A stretch of 64,000 bases of DNA, taken from NCBI RefSeq assembly GCF_000721105.1, contig NZ_JOEV01000011.1:159124-223123 (forward strand), in the 5' to 3' direction. The first letter of the stretch is position 1. The number at the start of each line of letters is the position of its first letter. This stretch comes from Streptomyces cellulosae. Its GTDB lineage: Bacteria > Actinomycetota > Actinomycetes > Streptomycetales > Streptomycetaceae. This document shows, one piece after another, positions 7,395 through 16,082 of this stretch. Both the position numbers and the translations under genes were made by a program. Below the pieces are notes generated by a model. It was not told the DNA's origin and searched no databases. It saw nothing but the letters and a program-made list of their open reading frames with translations.

Positions 7395-8732
7395 TCACTC
7401 GCCGCCCTCGGGCTCCTGTGCCACCCGCTCGGCATCGGTGGTGGCGCGGCCGGTGGCGGCGAGGAGGGCGAGCAGTGCGAGTACGGCCAGCAGGATGACG
7501 ACCAGCAGCAGGATGGTCAGGGCCGTCGGGTGGTTCCAGAGCGCGAAGACCAGGGCCACGATCAGCAGGGCGGTCAGGGCGATCCACCGGCGGTGGGCCT
7601 GGGTCCAGGTACCCAGTCGGCCGGTGCGGACCTGGTGGGCGTACGCCCATCGGGCCGCGGAGCCCGCGGCGCGCTCCGATGTGCTGCGGATGGCGCGCGG
7701 AAGCCGGCCGGGGCCGATCAGGTAGGCGCCGAGCGCGATGACCACACTGAGCACGATCGCCGTGAGCAGGCCGGCCCTCAGGAAGCGCAGCAGGGTGTCG
7801 AAGACGGCCGCCGCGGCGGCCTCCGACTGAACCTGGGGCGAGAGGTGATCCAGGTAGTAGCGGCGGGCGATGACAAGGACGACGGCCACGACCAGGCAGG
7901 CGAACGCCGCGCCGAGAGCCGTACGGGCCAGGGCACGGCGGCGCCGGTGGGCCAGCAGCACGCCGGCCGCGCCGATCACCACGACGAGCACGGGAAGCCA
8001 GTTCCCGATCACGTCCAGCAGCTGGGCGCCCTTGCGGATCTTCTCCAGCTCGTCGGACTGGAAGAGCACCATCTGCTTGTCGACCTCGGGGATCTTGGCC
8101 GCCGGGGACAGCCCGGCGGCCACGAGCGCCTGTTTGACCTGGTCGACGGCTTCGCCGAGGTCAAGGGTGACCGTTCCGCCGTCCACGCCCACGGCGCCGC
8201 GGCCCTCGCCGGTGAGCGCGTGCACGACGGTGGTGTGAGCGGCCCGGTTGGCGTTCGTCCAGATCCGCTCGAAGCGGTCGCTCCGTACGAAGCGGGTGGC
8301 CGCCTTCTCGACGGTGTCGTCGACCGCGGAGTCGAGCTGTGGGCCCAGCCCCTTCACGGCCTGCGCGGCGCGCGGTGGCAGGCCCAGTTTCTGCAGCCAG
8401 GCGGCCATGTCCGAGGCAGCCTGGCTGCCGTCCACCCGTACACCGGCGGCATGAGTGATGCGCTTGACCACCGCGTCCTCGATCGCCGGATCCGAGGCCA
8501 GCGGCGAGACCGTCTCCACGTACCGGTCGCTGTCCAGCGCGATGTCGTGCACCCACACCGTGAGCAGGGCGACCGGCACCAGGACGCAGGTGAGCACGAT
8601 GAGCACCGCCGAGACGGTGTTCCGGGTGATCCGCGTGGCCGCCGAGCCGTGCTCGGGTCCGCTCCCCGCCGCGTCGCCCGCGCCCGCCTCGGGGACGGCA
8701 GCGGGCCCGGACGGCTCGTGCGCGCTGGTCAT
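7395..8732 (-). CDS. Multi-pass membrane protein of unknown function
   Basis: Starting at the ATG at 8732 (AAGGAG upstream), the protein has about 445 residues. A transmembrane helix near residues 38-60 is followed by a long extracytoplasmic domain (about 60-250) beginning DIALDSDRYVETVSPLASDP. Several helices then follow: LLDVIGNWLPVLVVVIGAAG, ACLVVAVVLVIA, AIVLSVVIALGAYLIG, and two more near the C-terminus. The SDRYVETVSPLA segment is recurrent in unnamed streptomycete membrane proteins. No enzymatic motif is visible. It is divergent from the large LuxR regulator, which may control it. Confidence 0.75.
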   Translation of the reverse strand: MTSAHEPSGPAAVPEAGAGDAAGSGPEHGSAATRITRNTVSAVLIVLTCVLVPVALLTVWVHDIALDSDRYVETVSPLASDPAIEDAVVKRITHAAGVRVDGSQAASDMAAWLQKLGLPPRAAQAVKGLGPQLDSAVDDTVEKAATRFVRSDRFERIWTNANRAAHTTVVHALTGEGRGAVGVDGGTVTLDLGEAVDQVKQALVAAGLSPAAKIPEVDKQMVLFQSDELEKIRKGAQLLDVIGNWLPVLVVVIGAAGVLLAHRRRRALARTALGAAFACLVVAVVLVIARRYYLDHLSPQVQSEAAAAAVFDTLLRFLRAGLLTAIVLSVVIALGAYLIGPGRLPRAIRSTSERAAGSAARWAYAHQVRTGRLGTWTQAHRRWIALTALLIVALVFALWNHPTALTILLLVVILLAVLALLALLAATGRATTDAERVAQEPEGGE

Positions 8733-9052
8733 GGGTGCTCCACGGCTCCTTGGGGGATCGGCCTGTCTCCATTTCCGCTGCTTCACGGCGAAACAGCCCG
8801 CCCGGGTGGGCCGTCCGGGCGCCACGGGAAGGGCATCGCCACGCCGGAAAGGATGCGGCCGGACGACAGGCAGGTGTTCGGCGGACGGTGCACGGTCGCC
8901 CCGCTCGTGCGCACGCCGGGGCCGGCGACCGCATCGGTGCTGGTGAAGGGGCCTGTGGTCCGGCGTGTCGCGCGCCGGGGCGGGGAGACTGGGATGCTGG
9001 GGGAGGGAACGCCGCCCGTGACGTGACCCTGGCGGACAGGGTGGGGAGCGCC
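8733..9052. other. Divergent promoter region
   Basis: This 320-bp gap between the membrane protein and the LuxR regulator must hold both promoters. No convincing palindrome or small gene was seen. Confidence 0.4.
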
Positions 9053-11752
9053 GTGGCCGAGACCTACGAGAACGCCCAAGGACCGATCGTTCCGACCGTT
9101 CCGGCCGTCCCGTGCGCCGATCCCCGGGGAGACCCGTTCCTGCGCACCCGGTTCGCCCTCCCGGCGAGGCCCGCCACGTTCCTGCGGCGGCAGCGGCTCG
9201 TCGACCACCTCGACCGGGCTCGCGGCACGCCGTTGACACTGCTCAACGGGGCTGCCGGGGCCGGCAAGACCCTGCTCGCCGCCGACTGGTCCGCCGGACT
9301 GCGGCCGCCGGTCGCCTGGCTCACCGTCGAAGCGGGGGACCGGCGTCCCGGGGTGTTCTGGGCGTACGTCCTTCAGGCACTGCGCGCCTGCGGTGCACCG
9401 GCATCCGACGCGGTCGGGGCCCCCGCGGACGCGACCGGGGTGGACCAGAGGCTGCTGGCGACGCTCGCCGCCGAGCTGAACGATCGCGACCGGCCCGTGG
9501 TCCTCGTGCTCGACGAGTACGACCGCGTGACCGCTCCGGAGGTCGCGGAGCAGCTCGGTTTCGTCCTCCGGCACGCGGGGCGTGGCCTGCACCTCGTCCT
9601 CGTCACCCGGACCGAACCGCTGCTGCCGCTGCACCGCTACCGCGCGGCCGGCGAGCTGACGGAGATCCGCGCCGCCGAGCTGGCCTTCACGTCGGATGAG
9701 GCCGTCGCGCTCCTTGAGCTGCACGGTCTGAGCCTGCCGGTCCCTGCCGCGCGCGCCCTGGTGGACCGCACCCGGGGCTGGGCCGCCGGCTTGCGCCTGT
9801 CCGCCCTGGCCGCCCTGGAGAGCGCAGACCCGGAGCTCTACCTGAAGGAGTTCGAGGCGGACCGCAGTACGGTCGCGGACTTCCTGCTGGCCGAGGTCCT
9901 CAAGGGGCAGCCGGAAGAGACGCAGGGCCTCCTGCTGCGTGTCAGCGTCCTGGAGCGTTTCTGCCCCGAGCTGGCCGACGCGCTGACCCTGCGGACCGAC
10001 GCCGAGCCCGTTCTCGCCGGGCTGCACCGCGACAACGCGTTCGTCGAGCACCTCGGGCACTCGTGGTACCAGCTCCACCCGCTGTTCGCGGAGATACTCC
10101 GGGCCCATCTGCGCGAGCGTCTGCCCCGTCTGGAGCCGGAACTCCACCGGCGGGCCGCGCGGTGGCTGCGTCGTTCCGGATTGCTGCCGGAGACACTCGT
10201 CCACGGCGCCGCCGCGGGCGACTGGGATTTCGCCGCCGGTGCTCTCGTCGACGACCTGGCGATCGGACAGCTTTTCACCGGCCTGCGCTCGGGTGCCCTG
10301 ACCGAGTTGTTCTCCCGCATGGGGCCCGAGGCCAGGAGTCCGGCGACGGACCTCGTACGCGCGGCCCGCGACCTGTCTCGGCACGACCTCGGCCATGGTC
10401 TGGCACGCCTGCGCCGTGCCGAGGAGCATCCGCCCGACGACACACCCGAAGCGGCGCCCGAGCCGGCGGCCGTCCAGCTGAGCTGTGCGCTGCTCGAGGC
10501 ACTGGCCGCACGGCTGACCGGATGCCCCCAACAGGCCGAACGGGCAGCCGAGGCGGCCGATGAACTGCGGCAGCACGTCCCGGCGCACCTCCTGGACAAG
10601 CATCCCGAACTCACCGCCCTCCTGCTGACCCATCTGGGATCGGCCCGGCTGTGGGCCGGGCGCTTCGAGGACGCCCGCGCCGCCCTGACCACGGCGGCCG
10701 GCGCTCCCGGCGGGGCCTCCACCGTGCTGCCCCGGGAGGACTCCATGGAGCAGCTGGCGCTGCTCGACTATCTGAGCGGCTGGCCCGGCCGGGCGGAGCG
10801 CAAGGCCCTGGCAGCGGTGTCCGAGGCGGAACGGGCCGGCCTTCCCCAGCCGTCCGGCTCCGGTATCGGGCAGCTGGTCCTGGCCGCCGTGGCCGTCGAG
10901 CGCCACGAGCTGGGCCGGGCCCAAGCCCTCCTCGACGAGGCGGCCCGGCTCCCGGCGGGAACGCGTGATCCCGTGACGGCGGCGGGACGAGCCCTCGCCA
11001 CAGCTCGTCTCCTGCTGGTCAGGGGCAAGCCACGAGACGCCGTGGAGGCGGCCGACCCAGCGGTCCGCACCGCCGTGGTCTCGCCCTGGGCGGCAGGTCA
11101 TGAAGCACTCGTCGCCTCCGCCGCCCACCTGGCCGAAGGACGGCCGGACGAAGCCGCCGAGGCGCTCAAGGGCGTGTCCGGGGACCAGCCGGCGTGTGCC
11201 GTGGAGGCCGCGGCGATCCAGATCGCCGCGGGCCGTACCGGGGCGGCGATCGACCTGCTCGACAGCATCCGCACCGGGGGCCGGGCCGGCCCGACGGTGA
11301 CCGTGAGGGCAGCGCTGGTGAGGGCTCAGGCCGCTCAGAGGGCGGGAGAAACCGCCGCTGCCCGCAGCTTCGTGGCCCAGGCGCTCCTCGACGCCCGGCG
11401 GGAGCGGCTGCGACGTCCGTTCCTCGACGCGGGAACGTGGATCCGGCCTCTCCTGGCCACAGCTCCGCTCCACGAGCTGGCAGCGGGCTGGCTCACGCCC
11501 GGCTCGCCACGGCCGGGTGAGCAGCCGCCGCCGGAATCGCCGCCCTCGCCGCTCGTCGCCGTGGAGCTGAGCGGACGCGAGCGCGACGTCCTGGAGCGGC
11601 TGGCGCGGATGATGTCGACGGAGGAGGTCGCCGCCGACCTCTACGTGTCGGTGAACACGGTGAAGACCCACCTCAAGAGCGTCTACCGGAAGCTGGCGGT
11701 GAACCGGCGAGGCGACGCGGTGCGCCGGGCGCGCGATCTCGGGATGCTGTGA
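9053..11752 (+). CDS. LuxR family ATP-dependent (LAL/MalT-like) transcriptional regulator
   Basis: From the GTG at 9053 (GGGGAG just upstream; in-frame GTGs lie at 9023 and 9041) the product is about 899 residues. Walker A (GAAGAGKT) is at 66-73, and VVLVLDEYDRV near 148 acts as Walker B. A long helical TPR-like middle (about 330-820) is Ala/Arg-rich. The C-terminus is a LuxR helix-turn-helix: LSGRERDVLERLA, then TEEVAADLYVSVNTVKTHL. The STAND architecture implies ATP-dependent oligomerisation upon ligand binding. Likely targets are the flanking membrane gene and the MFS gene downstream. Confidence 0.9.
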   Translation: MAETYENAQGPIVPTVPAVPCADPRGDPFLRTRFALPARPATFLRRQRLVDHLDRARGTPLTLLNGAAGAGKTLLAADWSAGLRPPVAWLTVEAGDRRPGVFWAYVLQALRACGAPASDAVGAPADATGVDQRLLATLAAELNDRDRPVVLVLDEYDRVTAPEVAEQLGFVLRHAGRGLHLVLVTRTEPLLPLHRYRAAGELTEIRAAELAFTSDEAVALLELHGLSLPVPAARALVDRTRGWAAGLRLSALAALESADPELYLKEFEADRSTVADFLLAEVLKGQPEETQGLLLRVSVLERFCPELADALTLRTDAEPVLAGLHRDNAFVEHLGHSWYQLHPLFAEILRAHLRERLPRLEPELHRRAARWLRRSGLLPETLVHGAAAGDWDFAAGALVDDLAIGQLFTGLRSGALTELFSRMGPEARSPATDLVRAARDLSRHDLGHGLARLRRAEEHPPDDTPEAAPEPAAVQLSCALLEALAARLTGCPQQAERAAEAADELRQHVPAHLLDKHPELTALLLTHLGSARLWAGRFEDARAALTTAAGAPGGASTVLPREDSMEQLALLDYLSGWPGRAERKALAAVSEAERAGLPQPSGSGIGQLVLAAVAVERHELGRAQALLDEAARLPAGTRDPVTAAGRALATARLLLVRGKPRDAVEAADPAVRTAVVSPWAAGHEALVASAAHLAEGRPDEAAEALKGVSGDQPACAVEAAAIQIAAGRTGAAIDLLDSIRTGGRAGPTVTVRAALVRAQAAQRAGETAAARSFVAQALLDARRERLRRPFLDAGTWIRPLLATAPLHELAAGWLTPGSPRPGEQPPPESPPSPLVAVELSGRERDVLERLARMMSTEEVAADLYVSVNTVKTHLKSVYRKLAVNRRGDAVRRARDLGML

Positions 11753-11843
11753 ACGCGCGTCGTCGAGAAGGGGCGGCGCCCGCCTTCCCCACCGGCACAA
11801 ACCCCCGGCAGGCACCACCGGGGCACACCGGGGCACACCGCTT

Positions 11844-11861
11844 CCCCCGTGGCGGGTGAGG
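11844..11861 (+). promoter_or_regulatory. GGGTGAG box, copy a
   Basis: CCCCCGTGGCGGGTGAGG lies 113 bases before the MFS start. The right arm CGGGTGAGG is identical to copies at 14187-14205 and 15987-16005; the left arm is weaker here. It is a candidate shared activator or sigma-factor site. Confidence 0.35.
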
Positions 11862-11973
11862 CACGGGGCGTGTGCTTCGGATGCGATGAGAGGAGCGGCG
11901 AGGCGTGTGCCGGCCCACCGCCCCGCCGACTCCGGCGGCGTATCCGTACGGACAACTCTGCGAGGTGGACACC

Positions 11974-13602
11974 GTGAAGCACTGGCGGGCTCTGATCGTC
12001 CTCGGTACGGCCCAGTTCCTCATGGTCCTGGACACCTCGGTCATGAACGTGTCCATCAGTCAGCTGGTCGAGGACTTCGACACGGAGGTCACCGCCATCC
12101 AGGCCGTCATCACCCTGTACGCGCTGGTCATGGCGGCGTTCATGATCATCGGTGGCAGGTTCGGCGACATCCTGGGGCGTCGCCGCATGTTCCTGCTCGG
12201 TCTGGTCGTCTACGGCGTGGGGTCCGCCCTGACCGCCGCGGCACCCACGCTGTGGGTCCTCACGCTGGGCTGGTCCGTCATCGAGGGGCTGGGAGCCGCC
12301 ATGGTGCTGCCGGCCATGGCGGCCCTCGTCGCGGAGTCGTACCGCGGGCGGGACCGGGCCGTCGCCTACGCGGTCATCGGCGGGCTCGCCGGCGCCGGGA
12401 TCGCGGTCGGCCCGCTGCTGGGCGGCTGGGTCACGACGTACCTCACCTGGCGGCTGGTCTTCGCCGGCGAGGTCGTGGTCGTCGTCGCCGTCCTGCTGTG
12501 CCGACGGGTGATCGCGGCGTCCGCACCGACCGGCCCGCGCCCCCGGCTGGACGTGGTCGGTGCGGTGCTCTCCGCGGCCGGACTGGGGCTGGGCGTGCTC
12601 GGCGTGCTGCAGAGCAGCACCTGGGGATGGGTGCAGCCCCGCAACCCTCCCTTCACCGTCCTCGGCTTCGCCCCCACGCTGTTCGTCGTCGGAGCCGGGG
12701 CGGCTGTCCTCGCCCTCTTCCGGTACTGGGAGCGGCGGCGGGAGCAGCAGGGCGCCGACCCCCTCGTGCACCTGTCCCTGCTGGGCAGACCCGAGCTCCG
12801 GTCCGGCCTGATGACGCTGCTGAGCCAGAACCTCATCCTGCTGGGGCTGTTCTTCACGATTCCGCTGTACCTGCAGGTGGTTCAGGGGTTCGACGCCTTC
12901 CAGACGGGGCTGCGACTGCTCCCGGTGTCCGCCACCATGCTGGTGACCTCCCTTTCCGCGTCCTCGCTGGGACGGGTGTGGGGGCCGCGCAGGGTGGTGC
13001 GGCTGGCCCTGGTGATCCTGGCGGCGGCCATCGTGTGGCTGCTGGCCACCATCGACCCGGTCATCGACGACGCGCAGTTCGCCGGAGCCATGGCCCTGCT
13101 GGGCGTAGGCGTCGGCCTGCTCGCCTCGCAACTGGGCAACGTCGTCCAGTCCGGCGTCGGCGAGGAGGAACGCAGTGAGGCCGGAGGGCTCCAGTACACG
13201 GCACAGAATCTGGGCTCCGCGCTGGGCACCGCGCTCATCGGGTCGATCCTCATCGGTGCGCTGGCCCACGCCTTCACCTCGCAGGTGGCTGACAACCCGC
13301 AGCTGTCCGGACAGACCCGTGAGCAGGTCGGTGTCGCTCTCGAGGCCGGGATCACCTTCGTCTCCACCGACCAGGTGCGCTCGGCGGCCGAGCGTGCCGG
13401 GTTGCCGTCGTCCCAGGTCGACGCCGTCGCGGACTCCTACGCCTCCGCCCAGTTGGACGGCCTGAAGGCGGCCGTCCTGGCCACGGGCGGCATCGCTCTC
13501 GCCAGTTTCCTGGTCACACCGCACCTGCCGACCGCCCGGGACAGCCGTCCGCGGCAGCCGGACGCCGATGATCCGGCCGGCGTGACCGGCCCGGAGCACT
13601 GA
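11974..13602 (+). CDS. MFS drug transporter, DHA2/EmrB-QacA type
   Basis: The product (about 542 residues from GTG 11974, GAGGTGG upstream) is a 14-helix drug:proton antiporter. LDTSVMNVSISQL is the helix-1 motif D of this family (usually LDxTVxNVALP), and GGRFGDILGRRR is the loop 2-3 motif A. LLGGWVTTYLTWRLVF is the helix-5 motif C region. It would export a hydrophobic compound across the inner membrane. It follows the LuxR regulator in the same direction and carries a GGGTGAG box upstream. The substrate is unknown. Confidence 0.9.
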   Translation: MKHWRALIVLGTAQFLMVLDTSVMNVSISQLVEDFDTEVTAIQAVITLYALVMAAFMIIGGRFGDILGRRRMFLLGLVVYGVGSALTAAAPTLWVLTLGWSVIEGLGAAMVLPAMAALVAESYRGRDRAVAYAVIGGLAGAGIAVGPLLGGWVTTYLTWRLVFAGEVVVVVAVLLCRRVIAASAPTGPRPRLDVVGAVLSAAGLGLGVLGVLQSSTWGWVQPRNPPFTVLGFAPTLFVVGAGAAVLALFRYWERRREQQGADPLVHLSLLGRPELRSGLMTLLSQNLILLGLFFTIPLYLQVVQGFDAFQTGLRLLPVSATMLVTSLSASSLGRVWGPRRVVRLALVILAAAIVWLLATIDPVIDDAQFAGAMALLGVGVGLLASQLGNVVQSGVGEEERSEAGGLQYTAQNLGSALGTALIGSILIGALAHAFTSQVADNPQLSGQTREQVGVALEAGITFVSTDQVRSAAERAGLPSSQVDAVADSYASAQLDGLKAAVLATGGIALASFLVTPHLPTARDSRPRQPDADDPAGVTGPEH

Positions 13603-13620
13603 GTCCGGAGGGAGTCACTG

Positions 13621-14148
13621 GTGTCCAGAACCAGGACCGCCCCGGCCACGGCCCGCGGGGAGCGCCGGGCCGAGCGCCGGGCCCGCGCGGACTACACGGG
13701 CGGCGTCTACGGATCCATGCTCGCGGCCTCCGTGGTCATCGGCGCCGGCTCCCTGGGCTCGTTCCCCCGCGCCGAGCTGGTGCTGCTGCTGTTGCTCACC
13801 GGCGTGGCGTTCTGGGTCGCGCACGTGCACGCCCAGTTGTTCGGGGCACGGCTGGCGCAACAGGCCCCGGACCGACGGGTGGTGCTGCACGTGTGCCGTG
13901 ACGAGTGGCCGATCGTCAAGGCCGCCGTCCCGCCGGCCGCCGCGGTGGCCGTCAGCCCGCTCCTGGGCCTGGACGTGCGAGGTGCCCTCTGGCTCGCTCT
14001 CTCGGTCGCCGTGGCCGGGCAGGTGGGCTGGTCCGTGGCCGCGGCACGCCGCGCCGGTGCTTCGGGGCGGCTTGTCGCAGCGACCGCATCGGTCAACCTG
14101 CTGCTCGGTCTGCTGATCATCTCCTTCAAGATCGTTCTCAAGCACTGA
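13621..14148 (+). CDS. Small integral membrane protein, unknown function
   Basis: GTG at 13621 follows GGAGGGAG, 18 bases after the MFS stop, so the two are probably one operon. The 175-residue protein has a basic N-terminus, then four hydrophobic segments: around 33-70, around 98-112, around 120-140 and LLLGLLIISFKIVL at the end. Between them lies a short conserved-looking hydrophilic part, HVCRDEWPIVKAA. No family is recognised. Coupling to the pump suggests an accessory role, which is inference only. Confidence 0.75.
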   Translation: MSRTRTAPATARGERRAERRARADYTGGVYGSMLAASVVIGAGSLGSFPRAELVLLLLLTGVAFWVAHVHAQLFGARLAQQAPDRRVVLHVCRDEWPIVKAAVPPAAAVAVSPLLGLDVRGALWLALSVAVAGQVGWSVAAARRAGASGRLVAATASVNLLLGLLIISFKIVLKH

Positions 14149-14186
14149 GCAGCGTCGCCCCGTGGGATCCGTCACCGGGACACGAG

Positions 14187-14205
14187 TCACCTGTACCGGG
14201 TGAGG
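14187..14205 (+). promoter_or_regulatory. GGGTGAG box, copy b
   Basis: TCACCTGTACCGGGTGAGG, an imperfect inverted repeat (TCACC/GGGTGA), lies 80 bases before the small gene at 14285. See copies at 11844 and 15987. Confidence 0.4.
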
Positions 14206-14284
14206 TCCGCAGGAACGCAGCGGCGAACGATCGCAGGGAAGGGCACAGTGCGCCTGTCTCAGGCAGTCCATGGGAGGTCAGCCC

Positions 14285-14482
14285 GTGCGCTACGAGATCC
14301 GAGTCGAGGGACACCTGTCGGAAACGCTGGCCAAAGCCTTTCCGGAGCTGGGCCATGTGGTGATGTCCGGCCAGACCCTCCTGTTCGGCCCCGTGGTGGA
14401 CGAGGCACACCTGTACGGGCTGCTGGCCCGCTGCCAGTCCCTGGGCTTGCGTGTCCTGGAAATGCGGCAGCTGCCGGAGTGA
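14285..14482 (+). CDS. Small conserved streptomycete protein (65 aa)
   Basis: GTG at 14285 sits 8 bases after GGAGG, a better start than the ATG at 14270, which overlaps that site. The product reads VRYEIRVEGHLSETLAKAFP, then GQTLLFGPVVDEAHLYGLLA and RCQSLGLRVLEMRQLPE. It is soluble, mixed alpha/beta and lacks cysteines. I recall near-identical short proteins in other streptomycetes, usually beside stress genes, but none with a known role. The box at 14187 may drive it. Confidence 0.75.
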   Translation: MRYEIRVEGHLSETLAKAFPELGHVVMSGQTLLFGPVVDEAHLYGLLARCQSLGLRVLEMRQLPE

Positions 14483-14520
14483 CGGGAGCGGACGGCGGGC
14501 GTACCGGCCGGCCTGCCGTC

Positions 14521-14548
14521 TGTCGCCTGTCGCCTGTCGCCTGTCGCC
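14521..14548. repeat. TGTCGCC heptamer, four copies
   Basis: Four exact 7-bp units precede and merge into the hairpin at 14540-14587, so the last unit supplies part of its outer arm. Confidence 0.8.
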
Positions 14549-14587
14549 GGATCACCCGTGGCGGGTGATCCGGCACCCGGCGACAGG
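14540..14587. terminator. Large nested hairpin, probable terminator
   Basis: The inner stem is 12 perfect pairs (14547-14558 with 14562-14573, loop TGG). An alternative outer stem, CCTGTCGCCGG (14540-14550) with CCGGCGACAGG (14577-14587), shares CCGG with the inner one. It follows the 65-aa gene by 58 bases. Confidence 0.65.
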
Positions 14588-14828
14588 CGTGACCCTGAAG
14601 CGGTCAGGTCCCCGCACACTGTCCCCGTACCGCCGTACTCCGTACCCGCGCACCCCCACCCCCGTACCGCCGCACCCCCGTTCACCGTCTCATCGGCAGT
14701 CCGGAACCGACCGCTCGATCACGGGGTCGCGGGTCCCCTCCGAGACGACGAACTGACACCGCACCGGCCGCTGCAGTGGGTGCGATGTACACCCCGGAGC
14801 ATGTCCGCCGTCCACGACGACCGTCACT

Positions 14829-14865
14829 GCCGGAGCGGTGCACACGGGCCGGAGCGGTGCACACG
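14829..14865 (+). promoter_or_regulatory. Paired 18-bp direct repeats, candidate operator
   Basis: GCCGGAGCGGTGCACACG occurs at 14829-14846 and again at 14848-14865, two helical turns apart (19-bp period). Each copy contains the palindrome GTGCAC. The pair ends just before the AAAGGAG of the small gene at 14879, which suits a repressor or leader function. Confidence 0.5.
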
Positions 14866-14878
14866 AAAAGGAGCACCC

Positions 14879-15052
14879 ATGGACCCGCGCCCCACCCGGG
14901 ACTCGCCGTACTCGGCAGACTCGGTGGACTCCGGCAAAGCCTCCCCCCGCCACCACGTCATGACCGCCGTGGAGCGGGCGGACGGGGCGGCGGTCCTCGC
15001 GGCCGCCGTGGACCCGACCGCCGGGCACGAGGACCCGGCGGCGGCCCCGTGA
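14879..15052 (+). CDS. Small hypothetical protein upstream of BrkB gene
   Basis: The ATG at 14879 is preceded by AAAGGAG at good spacing. The 57-residue product opens MDPRPTRDSPYSADSVDSGK and is polar and disordered-looking, with no membrane segment or motif. Its TGA (15050-15052) is 3 bases before the ATG of the BrkB-like gene, so the two are likely translationally coupled. It may be a leader-type frame rather than a functional protein. Confidence 0.45.
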   Translation: MDPRPTRDSPYSADSVDSGKASPRHHVMTAVERADGAAVLAAAVDPTAGHEDPAAAP

Positions 15053-15055
15053 TCC

Positions 15056-15937
15056 ATGGCCAGGCACCCCGCCCCCAACCCGGCGTCCCGCCCCGTCCCG
15101 GCGTCCCGCGGGCACACGACCTTGGAGCGGGCCCTGGCGGGTCTGCGGTCCGGTCCGGTGGCCCGGCTGCTTGCCCGCCTGTCCGCGCTCAACGTGGTGG
15201 AGGGCTCCGTGAGGCTGGCCGCGCAAGCCTTCATCACCGCGCTCCCGCTGCTGATGACCGTCGCGGCGTTCTCCCCCCGCGGGGTGCAGGACCTGCTGAC
15301 CGACTCCCTTCGTGCGGTTCTGGGGGCGCGCGGCGACACCCTCGACGAGGTACGCCGTGCCTTCACCGCATCCGGCACACCACGGGACGCAGTCGGAGCT
15401 GTGGGCGTGGTGGTGACTCTCGTGTCCGCCACGGCCTTCAGCCGGGCGCTTCAGGCGGTCTGCGAGCGGTGCTGGCACCTGCCCCGGACACCGGTGCGGG
15501 CCGCCCTCTGGCGCTGGCTGCTCTGGCTGCTGGTCTGGCTGGGTGTCCTCCTGGTCCAGGCACCGCTGCGCAGCGGGTTCGGCGGCGGCGTGGTGGTCGG
15601 AGGGGCGCTTTCCGGGCTGTCGGCGACTCTGCTGTGGTGGTGGTCCCAGCACCTGCTGCTGGGCGGCAGGATCGGCTGGCGGTACCTGCTTCCGGGAGCG
15701 CTGCTGGCGGGCACGGGCACCGTCGCCCTGAGCTGGGCCGCCGGTCTGTTCATGCCCACGGCCATGGAGCGCAGCCTGCGTGAGTTCGGCCCGCTGGGGC
15801 CCGTCTTCACGTTCCTGTCCTGGTTGATCGCCGTGTTCCTGGTGGCGGTCTCGGGCCTCGCCGTCGGCCAGTACGTCGCCTCCTCCGACTGGTACCGGAC
15901 AACCGCCGTCCCCCGCCGCACGCGGGCTGAACCCTGA
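15056..15937 (+). CDS. YihY/BrkB-like membrane protein
   Basis: The product of 293 residues has the YihY/BrkB pattern. ALNVVEGSVRLAAQAFITALPL (quoted in part: residues about 42-62) matches the first helix and its re-entrant segment. AVGVVVTLVSATAFSRALQAV and then about four further helices end in LSWLIAVFLVAVSGLAVGQY. The family is widespread and poorly understood; links to RNase BN were withdrawn. The N-terminus of about 30 residues is Pro/Arg-rich. It directly follows the 57-aa frame. Confidence 0.82.
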   Translation: MARHPAPNPASRPVPASRGHTTLERALAGLRSGPVARLLARLSALNVVEGSVRLAAQAFITALPLLMTVAAFSPRGVQDLLTDSLRAVLGARGDTLDEVRRAFTASGTPRDAVGAVGVVVTLVSATAFSRALQAVCERCWHLPRTPVRAALWRWLLWLLVWLGVLLVQAPLRSGFGGGVVVGGALSGLSATLLWWWSQHLLLGGRIGWRYLLPGALLAGTGTVALSWAAGLFMPTAMERSLREFGPLGPVFTFLSWLIAVFLVAVSGLAVGQYVASSDWYRTTAVPRRTRAEP

Positions 15938-15986
15938 TCCTGCCGCGCGGGAGCGTATCCATCGAGTCGCCGGGGGCGCCCGCAGG

Positions 15987-16005
15987 CTCACCCGCGTCGG
16001 GTGAG
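15987..16005 (+). promoter_or_regulatory. GGGTGAG box, copy c
   Basis: CTCACCC-GCGTC-GGGTGAG is a perfect 7-bp inverted repeat with a 5-base spacer, 78 bases before the SHOCT gene. It is the best copy of the element also seen at 11844 and 14187. Confidence 0.5.
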
Positions 16006-16082
16006 GCGCCCGGCGCCGGACGTGCCCACGCTGAGGACAGCACGCAACGGCGGCTGGGCGAGCGCCCGGGACGGAGTGAGAC

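Noticed and set aside
8783..11836. Long minus-strand frame of about 1000 codons opposite the LAL regulator
   Set aside because: It lacks any domain and is explained by high third-position GC of the plus-strand gene.
14829..14865. CRISPR-like repeats
   Set aside because: Only two copies, with a 1-base gap and no spacers; no Cas gene is in the window.
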